DNA from: Chlorops oryzae
Lineage: Eukaryota > Arthropoda > Insecta > Diptera > Chloropidae
NCBI GenBank assembly: GCA_020466095.1
Contig: CM035808.1
Coordinates: 54,770,073-54,834,072 of the forward strand
DNA: 64,000 bases
Direction: 5' to 3'
In this document: in pieces, positions 9,415 through 19,062 of the stretch
Position numbering within the stretch: the first letter of the stretch is position 1
Layout of the letters: the number at the start of each line of letters is the position of its first letter
Notes under the pieces: model-generated
Told to the model about the DNA's origin: nothing
Databases searched by the model: none
What the model saw: the letters and a program-made list of their open reading frames with translations, nothing else
Made by a program: the position numbers and the translations under genes

Positions 9415-10706
9415 ACAGGTTGGCTAATAAGTCCCCGGTCTGACACATAGATGGCGTCGCTAGTATTAAATGCATATTATTTTTATATAGTGGCAACCTT
9501 CAAATGATTCGTGTCAAAATTTGACGTCTGTAAGTCAATTAGTTTGTGAGATAGAGCGTCTTTTGTGAAGCAACTTTTGTTATTGTGAAAAAATGGAAAA
9601 AAGGAATTTCGTGTTTTGATAAAATACTGTTTTCTGAAGGGAAAAAATACAGTGGAAGCAAAAACTTGGCTTGATAATGAGTTTCCGGACTCTGCCCCAG
9701 GAAAATCAACAATAATTGATTGGTATGCAAAATTCAAGCGTGGTGAAATGAGCACGGAGGACGGTGAACGCAGTGGATGCCCGAAAGAGGTGGTTACCGA
9801 CGAAAACATCAAAAAAATTCACAAAATGATTTTGAATGACCGTAAAATGAAGTTGATCGAGATAGCAGAGGCCTTAAAGATATCAAAGGAACGTGTTGGT
9901 CATATCAGTCATCAATATTTGGATATGAAAAAGCTCTGTGCAAAATGGGTGCCGCGCGAGCTCACATTTGACCAAAAACAACAACGTGTTGATGATTCTG
10001 AGCGGTGTTTGCAGCTGTTAACTCGCAATACACCCGAGTTTTTGCGTCGATATGTGACAATGGATAAAACATGGCTCTATCACTACACTCCTGAGTCCAA
10101 TCGACAGTCGGCTGAGTGGACAGCGATCGGTGAACCGTCTCCGAAGCGTGCAAAGACTCAAAAGTCCGCTGGCAAAGTAATGGCCTCTGTTTTTTGGGAT
10201 GGGCATGGAATAATTTTTATCGATTATCTTGAGAAGGGAAAAACCATCAACAGTGACTATTATATGTCGTTATTGGAGCGTTTGAAGGTCGAAATCGCGG
10301 CAAAACGGCCCCATATGAAGAAGAAAAAAGTGTTGTTCCACCAAGACAACGCACCGTGCCACAAGTCATTGAGAACGATGGCAAAAATTCATGAATTAGG
10401 CTTAGAATTGCTTCCCCACCCACCGTATTCTCCAGATCTGGTCCCAAGCGACTTTTTCTTGTTTTCAGACCTCAAAAGGATGCTCGAAGGGAAAAAATTT
10501 TGCTGCAATGAAGAGGTGATCGCCGAAACTGAGGCTTATTTTGAGGCAAAACCAAAGGAGTACTACCAAAATGGTATCAAAAAATTGGAAGGTCGTTATA
10601 ATCGTTGTATCGCTCTTGAAGGGAACTATGTTGAATAATAAAAACGAATTTTGACAAAAAAAATGTGTTTTTCTTTGTTAGACCGGGTACTTATCAGCCA
10701 ACCTGT
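9415..10706 (+). mobile_element. Himar1-like mariner element (irritans group), near complete
   Basis: The 1,292-bp element starts ACAGGTTGGCTAATAAGTCC and ends with the inverse of ACAGGTTGGCTGATAAGTAC, giving inverted repeats of about 30 bp. It is flanked by TA on both sides (9413-9414 and 10707-10708), the mariner target duplication. The length and end sequences agree closely with the irritans-group mariner Himar1 as I know it. The close match over the whole element suggests it entered this lineage relatively recently. Confidence 0.92.
9593..10638 (+). pseudogene. Mariner transposase, DD34D, one N-terminal frameshift
   Basis: Transposase that cuts and pastes its element at TA sites. The expected start ATG is at 9593, but the following A-run is one base short, so the frame closes at a TGA about 25 bases later. 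From 9616 the frame is open for 340 codons to the normal C-terminus ALEGNYVE. Paired helix-turn-helix DNA-binding regions are followed by the linker motif WVPRELT and the catalytic acids: Asp in TMDKTW, Asp in FHQDNAPCH, and Asp in YSPDLVPSD, with 34 residues between the last two. In the first motif Lys replaces the usual Glu after the catalytic Asp. The copy is very likely inactive because of the frameshift. Confidence 0.9.
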
Positions 10707-10708
10707 TA

Positions 10709-12390
10709 GGCTAAAAATGATCGTAATAAAATAAACTATTGACCTAAACGCCGAAATAATGAGGATATTTTTGTTTTATGTTACAAAAAAGTATGTTAAA
10801 GTTGGTAAATACTTAAAAAAAAAAAAAAAATGACGAAAATTTACACAAATTATGGATTTTGAGCGAGCATAACTCTTTTGGTTTTCGATGAATTCTAATA
10901 ACTTTATTAAATTCTCTTTCATTTGATAAAACTAAAATAAAAGTTTGTTAAGAAATATTGGAGATTTTACATAAAAAGTGAGGTCATCTTTTTCTGTAAC
11001 CAAAAAAAAAAGTTAATTTTGCAATATCTCAAAAACTGTCTACTTTTGAACAATCTGACTTCATATTTGGATTCAGCGCAAACTTCTACATAGAAACGAT
11101 GTATCAAATATCGAGGAAATGTTTTTTGTTCAGTAGTGTAACTACTCATCAAAACGTCCTCTGAGAAGGACAGAGAAAAGAAATTGTAGTGTCATTGCTT
11201 CAATTAACCAACGTTTAGGACAACGTTGAATAAAGGTAGCACCCGAAACGTTCATAGCGAACGTTACAGCAACGTTAATCAACAAACGTTACACTTTCCC
11301 CTTCTATCTTTCTCTCCTTCTGTTCTTCTCTTCTTCTCTTCTTCTTTTCATCTCTCCTTCACTCTAAGAATATTTAAGAATCGAGCCAGTTGGCATCTGA
11401 AAGATTTCGGCCCCTCTTGGTGATTAACAAAAATTTGATCTTTATCACGATAAATAGGAGGCTCGAAAAATTAGTTATTTTCAAAATACAAAAACGAAAT
11501 GTGCTAATATCGTGAATGCATGCAGTTAAAAGCATGAAACATTAAGGCAATGCGTAAACTTTTAACTATACATTATTAAAATTCTATTCCCTTTTTTTAT
11601 TACAAATAGTCGAAAATCTCCGTCAATGCCTTTCTTCTTGGTTTGATTGACACTGCGCCTGATATTTTTTTGCGTTTTCTGAAAAATGAGAAATTTTCAG
11701 TTGTGTCTCCTTAGAATATAATGTGCGATATGCAAAACCCGAAAAAGTGTATGTGATTGAATTATCTATTTGCTTTCACAGTGCAAAACTAGCGATAAGA
11801 CGTTAAACCCGCTTCAGAAAAATTCTCAAAAATTTTCTAGTGAAAGTAAGACGACATGAAGGCACCAAGTTAGGCATTATACAGTTTTTCTATTTAAAAA
11901 AATAGAAGAAATTTGTATGTTTTATAATTGTGAGTATATAACTATATACAATTTTACATTGTAGTTACAATTTTTATATTATCTCCATAAATTTCAGTTT
12001 TCAAAACACAGTGTTCAACAATAAATTTTTTTTAGATATGCTCCAACTATTAAATGTTCACATGCCGAAATAATCTGCGTACCTAATTGCTTAATTGATT
12101 TTCCATTAAATTTTTAAAAGGAATTACAAGTTTACAAATTTTGAGCTTCGGGACTCAACAATTGCAACAGGATGAAGTATTTTAATTGTAACAATTATGT
12201 TTTTGTTAAGAATAAAATCTTTGTTTAACGTTTCAGTTTATGATAAGACGTTTATATGAAGTTTTTCATTTCTGTTTCATTTCCGACAGAACTGGAGCAA
12301 TTTTCACTACGCACGTATTTAAAAAACTTTTATCAAAAAACACTAAAATAGTTTTCATTTGATTTGAAATGACATGTTTAATTCGCGCGA
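10709..12390. other. AT-rich intergenic DNA with short repeats
   Basis: No gene can be supported. Three things are visible. Bases 11040-11115 repeat 7750-7830 in inverse. AACGTT-rich words cluster at 11210-11290, followed by a C/T-rich tract (11290-11365). Bases about 12228-12300 (CATTTCTGTTTCATTTCCGACAGAACTGG) repeat one arm of the foldback at 15625-15761. Confidence 0.5.
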
Positions 12391-12397
12391 ATTATAT

Positions 12398-12470
12398 TTC
12401 TCCGTGGCGTACGGGTAGCGTATTCGCTCACCAATCCGAAGGGCTCCAGTTCAAATCCTTCGGCATGCGA
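12398..12470 (+). other. tRNA-like relic or SINE head with A and B boxes
   Basis: TGGCGTACGGG at 12405 fits the RNA polymerase III A box. AGTTCAAATCC at 12448 fits the B box. The spacing equals that of a real tRNA. The acceptor and T stems do not pair, so this is not a functional tRNA. A tRNA-derived SINE head or an old tRNA pseudogene is the likeliest reading. A T-rich stretch follows at about 12560. Confidence 0.45.
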
Positions 12471-12907
12471 ATGAAATGTGTGACAAATGGGAATTATTCA
12501 AGTAAGTGGCAAAGTACTAAAGGAAAGAAAGGGTAGCTAGGATGCTTTCATAAAATTCTTCTTTTTTTTCTTTTTTTTTTGCATAAAATCTTTGTTTTAA
12601 AGCTTTTTATTCTTGAACGGGTTTTCAATATTATACACATATTATGTTATTAATTAAAAAAAAAAAAAAACAATAATAAAAAAAAATTTTGCTACTGCTT
12701 TCGTATTTAAACTAACTGCACGAAGTAGATTCTCCTTTTACTACCATTGTGGTGATTTTAACAACGTCCGTTAATAGAGCCAAATCAATGATGTTCGTTG
12801 TTTAATTAACTACGTTTTTGTTATTCTTACTAAAAATTTAACTCAGTATACATAATTCAAAAAACGTTTTAAAAAATTGGCGAAAAGCAAAATGCTGAAA
12901 AAAGGAT

Positions 12908-12913
12908 TTTATT
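12908..12913 (-). terminator. Polyadenylation signal of the apolipophorin-III-like gene
   Basis: AATAAA on the minus strand, about 65 bases past the stop codon, is a standard poly(A) signal position for a short 3' UTR. Confidence 0.55.
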
Positions 12914-12977
12914 TTAACCGTTGATTTGATGTTTCTCTTCCTCTTTGTACCGTAGTAAGAATACTAAATGTAACTTC

Positions 12978-13657
12978 CTAAGGTTTTTTATTGTCTTTTA
13001 AACTTTCTTGAACATCGTTTGCAATATTTTGAACCGTATTGGAAGCGGTTTCCAAAAGCTTCTTAGACAAATCTTTGAGTTTATTTGCATCTTCTGAGTT
13101 ATCAATTGCCTTAATTTTTTCAACGATTTCTTCGGTTCCTTTAGTCAAATTTTCGTAGACTGATTCTATTTCTTCAGCGGTCTGTGGATTTTTTGCTTTA
13201 AAATCAGCAGCCATTTTCTCAGCAGTTTCTTGAATATTCTTAATGAGCGGCAACTCTTTCCAATTTTCGGTCTAGAAAGATTCGGTTAAATTTATTTTTT
13301 ATATGAGCTGCAGATAACGTACAGTTTTTTTAATATCATTCGCCCAGACATCTAATTTCTCAGCGATATCCTTCCCGGTTTCTACAGCTTTCTGTTGAAG
13401 TTCCTCAGAATTTTTGACACCGAAGGTTTGTATTACATTTGCTTGAAATTCCTTGACTCCTTTGGCAATTTCATCATATATATCGGAGACGGATAAGTCG
13501 GAGTTGTTAGGTGCATCTCGAGTAACCCGACATGAAACAGCCTGGAAACACAATACAACCAAGACTTCTACCACAGAGCTGCTTAAATTTTAAATTATTT
13601 TGCCCTTACCGAAAGAATTATAGCAACAAAAAGAACGGTTATAAAATATTTCGGCAT
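12978..13657 (-). CDS. Apolipophorin-III-like secreted protein, three exons
   Basis: The only convincing host gene. Exons join in phase 0: 13657-13610 (16 codons), 13541-13323 (73 codons) and 13271-12978 (97 codons plus stop), giving 186 residues. Introns are 68 and 51 bases with GT-AG ends (GTAAGG...TTCCAG; GTACGT...TTCTAG). The protein has a hydrophobic signal peptide (MPKYFITVLFVAIILS plus AVSC), then RVTRDAP as in apolipophorin-III precursors. The remainder is charged, Cys-free and predicted helical with amphipathic spacing (EIAKGVKEFQANV, AVETGKDIAEKLDVWANDI, TAEEIESVYENL, ANKLKDLSKKLLETAS). Length and layout fit apolipophorin-III, an exchangeable lipid-binding haemolymph protein. Identity rests on motif resemblance, so another small helical secreted protein remains possible. 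Confidence 0.75.
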
Positions 13658-13689
13658 AATGGAAATATGTATGTTGAACCGAAGCTCGA

Positions 13690-13728
13690 ACGAAACTAAT
13701 TTGAACCACGTCTTTTTTACAATTTATA
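13690..13728 (-). promoter_or_regulatory. Core promoter of the apolipophorin-III-like gene
   Basis: On the minus strand TATAAA lies at 13728-13723 and an initiator-like ATTAGTTTC puts +1 at about 13697, 31 bases downstream of the TATA box. That leaves a 5' leader of about 40 bases before the start codon at 13657. The spacing is the normal one for insect genes and supports the chosen start. Confidence 0.65.
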
Positions 13729-13739
13729 GAGAATTTCAT

Positions 13740-15620
13740 TTGAGACTTGACGCGATAATTCATACTGCTGCGCTTCGAAATAATCTCTGTTAGTTAGCTC
13801 AATTAAACAAATCAATTGCTTGTATTCGTAAAAGCTGCATACGTTCAACCCAGCTTGCTTTCCTCGAAGATTTCTTTTAGATTCTTATTTGTATGGCAAA
13901 ATACTAATTCTCCATAATTTAGAGTTCAAAGCATGTGAATATCACTTTTTCTTCACTCTCGCTTAGCCGTTGCACAGTGTCCGATTTTGCTTTGGTAGCG
14001 TCACTTAAATCTGTATCTTTGCTAAAAATTGGCTCAGAGAAATTTAGAACAGGTATTACTTAGGGGTTGTGCTATATATGCGTGAACAAATTTTATTGCT
14101 GCGCAATATACAGGGTGCGGTACACGGTGTCAAAGTTACCCAATTTGAATAATTTTCGATATTTCTGCTATAAATTATAAGTTTGTGTGAACATTGGGGG
14201 CTATAAATTTCAAGAGTTATCTTTGAGGTGACATACTTTATCATAATTATGGTTAGTAATCTTTATTTCAACTACATTCTGGACTTTACGGATCATTTAC
14301 GCAATATATTTTTAGTGTTTCACGTTTTTACCTTTGTAGTATTTCCGATGAAGCTTCCTGCATTTTGATACTTAATTTGTTAGACCTATTTATGGATAAT
14401 CGAATGCTTGTTCCCACAATAAACGTTAGCTAAATAACACGCTCAGTTGTGTGTGAAATCATCATTTTCACACGTTTTCGGTCTTTAACGACCATTTTCG
14501 CATAAAATTTTGTCGTGGACTCACTTTTTTCCTACTTTTGCAGTAATTTTTATTAAATTTCCTTCATTTTCGCACTAAATACGCTTTACTTATTTTTAGT
14601 AGGATATGATAAAACACACAATTAACTCTATAGCCATTTACTGAATAACACGCCCAGTTGTGATGCGCATTGTGTTTATGAAATAAGGCAATAAGCTTGA
14701 GGAAAAACAAGCTATTTATAAAAAAAGAAATAAAAACTGTTAAGATACCTACTAAAAACAATTATAAAATAACACATTAAATAAGACTTTTGAAACGGCT
14801 TTAATAAAACGCTGATGTACGAAAATTATGAGATTACTTAGAAATCGCTAAAATAGGGTATGTATTCGAATGTTTTCTTAAAGGTTTCCTTGTGAAGCTC
14901 TCAATATATTCGAATATCTTTGTTGGTTGCTTACAGGGATTTCTGGGACATTTTGCCAATTGTTAAAACACTGCTAATTATTTCAAAAATATGGGAATAA
15001 ATTTAATGTAAAATCTCTCGAATGTTGAACAATGCATCATAATTATATATATTTTAGCATTCCTGAATTCCAACTTTCAAGAATGTACCGCTAACAAATT
15101 TTATGGCCTAGATTTACTCCCGTTAACTTTGTACTCACTTGTGAATGAAGGTAGTATGGGAAGGCTTTATGGATTCCCAAAACATGTCAGCGGCGTATTC
15201 CGAAAAACTGTTCCTATGTTCAAAACTACTTTTGAAGTTAATTTGTTCCCGATTTGAATGCTTATTAATGCCAGTATTTTGCGGTATATGGTTACTTTTC
15301 ACCTTTCCAAATTTGATATTTCCTCTTTTTTTACCATTTTCTTTCAATTTATTTAAAAAAAAAATTAAAAAATTTGAAAACGTTCCATTTAATAAATTTT
15401 TTTTTATATATTATAAAAACATACTTGTGGCTCTTAATAAACAAAATGCATTAAGATAGGCCAACTAACTTAGCCGCAATGCGATTTTCAAAATGCAAGT
15501 ATTTCCGTGATTTCTACCTTAGACTGCACTCCGAATTTTTTTACTTATGCTCCAAGAGACATAGTTTTATTTTATGGAAGATTATTAAAAATAAATTTTT
15601 AGTTCTGTAATATTTGAAAC
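13740..15620. other. AT-rich intergenic DNA upstream of the apolipophorin-like gene
   Basis: No gene is seen. Bases about 13974-14260 (CAGTGTCCGATTTTGCTTTG, TAGCGTCACTTAA, TGCTGCGCA, ACAGGG) are a diverged repeat of 22524-22760 in the same orientation. The rest is unrecognised and T-rich. Confidence 0.55.
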
Positions 15621-15624
15621 TTAT

Positions 15625-15761
15625 GGGTCTCTCCAGTTCTGTCAGAAATTAAAAACTGCATATAAAAAACGCTTCAGAAATGAATCAGATTTATTTCTGA
15701 AGCGTGTTTTATATGAAGTTTTTCATTTCTGTTTCATTTCTGACAGAACTGGGGAGAGCCC
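15625..15761. repeat. 137-bp foldback element
   Basis: The left end GGGTCTCTCCAGTTCTGTCA is matched by the inverse of the right end (TGACAGAACTGGGGAGAGCCC). The centre pairs ACGCTTCAGAAAT with ATTTCTGAAGCGT. The whole block can fold back on itself. A partial copy lies at about 12228-12300. It is probably a very short MITE. Confidence 0.75.
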
Positions 15762-15992
15762 ATTAAGCGGGAATTCCAATAGCGCGTGAGCTGCGGAATG
15801 TTTCTCAGTGCGGAAAGCTGCACGAAAAAGGCAACTTCCAATTGAGCGTGTGCGTGAGCATGTCATTACGATTTTGGATCCAAACTTGACTCAGTAGATT
15901 TATAGTTACTCTGGTCTTGTTTTCTATAAGCGGAATGCTATTTTTTGCTTAACAAAAAAAATATAAGAAACAATAATTTTAGATATCGAAGC

Positions 15993-16223
15993 TTAAAAGA
16001 AGCAACATTTAGTGCAGTTTACTTGATTATGCAATAAAAGTTTGTTTCTTGGACATAACGCGTTGAACTCCTCCGCGACAATATCCCATGCCTTTTCTTT
16101 TTCACCAGGTCTTACTTTTCCCGTTGTTTTATTTTCCAAGACGCGCTTTTGCCTCTTCACTAAATTAAGTAAACTTTCTATTTCCTCTTCCGAAAAATTC
16201 TTTGTTCGCACATTTCCCTCCAT
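15993..16223 (-). pseudogene. Myb/SANT-like (zeste-type) DNA-binding fragment
   Basis: From the ATG at 16223 the frame reads MEGNVRTKNFSEEEIESLL, NLVKRQKRVLENK and EKAWDIVAEEFNALCP. The pattern F-x-x-E-E..L..LV....VLENK followed by K..AW..I...FN matches the Myb/SANT-like domain of zeste-type proteins, often carried by Harbinger-like transposons and their domesticated relatives. The frame ends 19 residues after the match. CAAGTAAAC at the end of the match could be a splice donor, but no second exon is evident, so this may be exon 1 of a gene or a fragment. Confidence 0.5.
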
Positions 16224-16351
16224 GTTCAATTTTAAATAAATCAGCTGATTTCGCAAGTGCTGCCACTTTTCTCATGTGTCAAATTCAAATCTTGGTGAAA
16301 CTCAAAAAAATTAAATTTCAATTTAAATCAAAAATTAAATAATAGATATTT

Positions 16352-16474
16352 TCGATACAAGTGTCGAAATGAAGCTTTTTTTTGCACGAGTGGTAAATGT
16401 TTGTAAAACGAGGCGCAGCCGAGTTTTACAATACCACGAGTGCGAAAAAAGCTGAGTTTCGACACGAGTGCCGA
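16352..16474. repeat. Foldback with a 14-base loop
   Basis: TCGATACAAGTGTCGAAAT...GCACGAGTGGTA...TGTAAAAC pairs imperfectly with GTTTTACAATACCACGAGTGCG...TTTCGACACGAGTGCCGA. The two arms of about 55 bases are separated by a loop near GAGGCGCAGCCGA. No coding content. Confidence 0.65.
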
Positions 16475-16627
16475 ACAATATTTTATGCAATAAGATTTCA
16501 AACTAGATTTTAACCTAAATTTAAGAAAACGGTTTTTTTGTGAAGAAAATTTTTATTTTTATTTGACAGATTCATAATTTGAAATTCTTTATTATACAAC
16601 TTCGTAGTAAGCTCTGCTTATTTTTGC

Positions 16628-16740
16628 CTTGTATTTTTTGAAATGCGTGCATTTTGAAATTTATTATTGCACACCTTGCCTTGTATTTTTTGAAATGCGT
16701 GCGTTTTGAAATTTATTATTGCACGCTTTGAAATTCATTA
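16628..16740. repeat. Tandem duplication of about 53 bp
   Basis: CTTGTATTTTTTGAAATGCG followed by TGCATTTTGAAATTTATTATTGCA occurs at about 16628 and again at about 16680, with a third partial TTTGAAAT unit after it. Confidence 0.65.
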
Positions 16741-16781
16741 CAAACCCAGGTAGTATGCCATGCTTTTTGTTTGTTTTAAAA

Positions 16782-16858
16782 TTTTTTTTATACTTTCTCA
16801 AATCTAGTGTCATAATGAAGCATATTATGACACTAGATTTGAGAAAGTATAAAAAAAA
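16782..16858. repeat. Perfect 35-bp-arm hairpin
   Basis: Arms 16782-16816 and 16824-16858 are exact reverse complements (core TATACTTTCTCAAATCTAG with GTGTCATAAT) around the seven-base loop GAAGCAT. I found no mismatch by eye. Confidence 0.9.
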
Positions 16859-16962
16859 TAATAGGCCTATTATGATGTCGAATTGCATAAAAATTAATTT
16901 TAAGTTCCGATAAAATTTTTTGGTGAAACCGGCTGTTTTTCGTTTGGCATCACAATAATTTA

Positions 16963-18025
16963 AACAAGTAAGAAAGCTAAAGTCGCAGTTTCGTAACGTT
17001 CGTCAACGAGGTAACATAGGACTCGTTTACGTCCGGGCCGGGCTCAACGTTTGAATTTTTCGCCATCTTGAATTTGTGCTGACGCCGGTCATATAAAACG
17101 GAAAATTTAAAAAAAAAACCAAATTAAAGTGTCGAAAGAGTTTCAAGGAGGAATATAAGTACTCAATGGCACTCAATTCGCACTAAAGCTACTATCTAAT
17201 TACTCTTGGCGGCGGCCATTTTGATCCTTTGCCTGTACTCCGTCTGAGGGCGGTGGTGAAGGGGAAATCACGCATCTATTCGTACATATAAGGATCAGAG
17301 CCTGACGTCGGTCATTAAAACGAAGATTTAACATTCAAAAAGTTTAACCTGGCATATGTGGACCTTACTGTGTCCCAGCCATTAATTTAAAGCCAAAAAA
17401 AAAAAAAAGCTAAAGTCGGTCAAGCCCGAATTCGAATTACCCAGCGTCGGGACATTATTGGCGCACTATGTTTTGCCTCTCCATTTGTGTGCGTGGCAGT
17501 GGGCTGGCCACATAAATTTTTTTCCTACACCTATTCCTACGCCTTGGTCACCCTATGTTGCGAATATGAAGCATCTACGCCTATTACTTCACAAGTTACG
17601 ATAAACTCTTATATGTGGGCTTATTTGTGGGAGTGACTCGAGGAGGACGGCGTCCATTTTTTTCAGGATGTGTCCTTTTTTATAGTTTACCAGTTCACTA
17701 TCTATCAATGAAATGTGTTGAGTGGTTCGCAAGTTACAAGCATTTTACTGAAAACACATTAAATTCATTTGTGGGCGTGGCAGTGGGCCGATGTCTCCCA
17801 TTTTTACTTAAGATCATAGTCGGATCCTGATATACCTATGTGCCAAATTTCGACTTGATTGGTCCAGCCGTTTCGGAGGAGATCCGACCACGGACGGACA
17901 GACGGACATGTCTAAATCGATTCAGTTTTTGATCCTGATCATTTCTATATATATATGTCTATATCTACGGAGCTTAGTTCTGGCTGTTACAAGATTTGCA
18001 CAAAACTAATATATTATATAAAAAC
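16963..18025 (+). mobile_element. H1 Helentron-like repeat, copy 2, interrupted
   Basis: It begins ACAAGTAAGAAAGCTAAAGTCG, is interrupted by a poly(A) insertion, and resumes AAAGTCGGTCAAGCCCGAA, TTACCCAGCG. One 127-bp-type unit follows, then the arm with TTGGTCCAGCCGTTTCGGAG, a short GACGGACAGACGGACATG run, and TTTGATCCTGATCATTTC. The final ATACCCCGC part has decayed to AATATATTATAT. Orientation is opposite to copy 1. Confidence 0.7.
16986..17405 (+). mobile_element. Poly(A)-tailed retroposon inserted in the H1 repeat
   Basis: About 420 bases interrupt the H1 end. AAAGCTAAAGTCG occurs on both sides (16973-16985 and about 17406-17418), and the insert ends in a run of 14 A bases just before the second copy. 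A target duplication of about 12 bases plus a 3' poly(A) tail is the signature of LINE-driven insertion. The insert does not code for anything I recognise, so it is a SINE, a processed transcript or a LINE 3' end. Confidence 0.7.
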
Positions 18026-18029
18026 TCGA

Positions 18030-19060
18030 AATAAAGAACAAACCGTTTTTGTGACGCTAGCAAAGCTAATTAGACACTGTGCGCTGACCGTCGAGAGATT
18101 GAAAGCATGTATGCATTATCATGGCCATTCAACATACATTTATATACATATGTATACTTTGGTTCTTTGTATTGTGTGCTGTTTACGGCTTGCCGTGATG
18201 ATAACGACGGGATATAATAAATTGAACTTTGTCTGCTTTTATCAAGCTGATCAACAAATATGTGAGTGTTTACATACAATATTAATTTTTTAAGCGTTGA
18301 CAGAACACAAGATATTAGCAGTCAGTTGAAAATATTTCCGGTGTGAAAAGCAGCTTTTAATTTATGATTTGCATTACCGGCAACTTTATGCAAAAAACTT
18401 TTCTGCGCAAAAAGAAAAAACAATGTACATGGTTGGAGTTCGTTACACAAAAGATTCACAAGTAATGCCCTAGATGCGAGGCAATACTGTTTCGCATAAA
18501 AATAGTTATAGTTATCCTATTTACGTCGTTCTTAGCCACAATTGAGATATCCGGCAGTGTTGTCCTTTGTCTAGGAAATATATGGAACGTTTTCTGTAGA
18601 GGTTATATTGCCTTTTTGCCTACGTGCGTTATGTCCAGAGTTACGATATGTATGTACACTCGGGTGATGACTTTTGGTGTTTTTTTTTTTTTCTCCAAAA
18701 AAATTTCCTGTATTATAGTACGATGAACTTTTATTAAAGATGCCATAAAACACTAATTTTAAGGTTATTTGATAAAAAAAAAATGTCACGCACGTGTCTA
18801 AAGTCTTTGCATGTCTCTCTCGGTCTGTATGCATGGAAAGACTCAAGAAAGGAATGTGAAAACAGTGAATAATGCGTTTCAAAAAATATTTGTTTTGAAT
18901 TAATTTTATGAATACAAACCACTAACCAATTTTAATGGTTATAGTCTCAAAAAACTCGTCATAGATTGAGGTTTGCGGCATTTGACTAGAAAAAATTTTT
19001 TTTTCTACTAGGGTCATTATTTGGCCAGTTAGGGGATGGAACCCAAAATTCAGTTTAAAA
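18030..19060. other. Unrecognised DNA with one dispersed repeat
   Basis: No gene is seen. Bases about 18655-18815 (GGGTGATGACTTTT, GTACGATGAACTTTTATTAAAG, CCATAAAACACTAATTTTAA, TGTCACGCAC) recur inverted at about 21025-21165. Confidence 0.5.
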
Positions 19061-19062
19061 AC

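Noticed and set aside
12398..12470. A functional tRNA gene
   Set aside because: Acceptor and T stems do not pair; only the pol III boxes remain.
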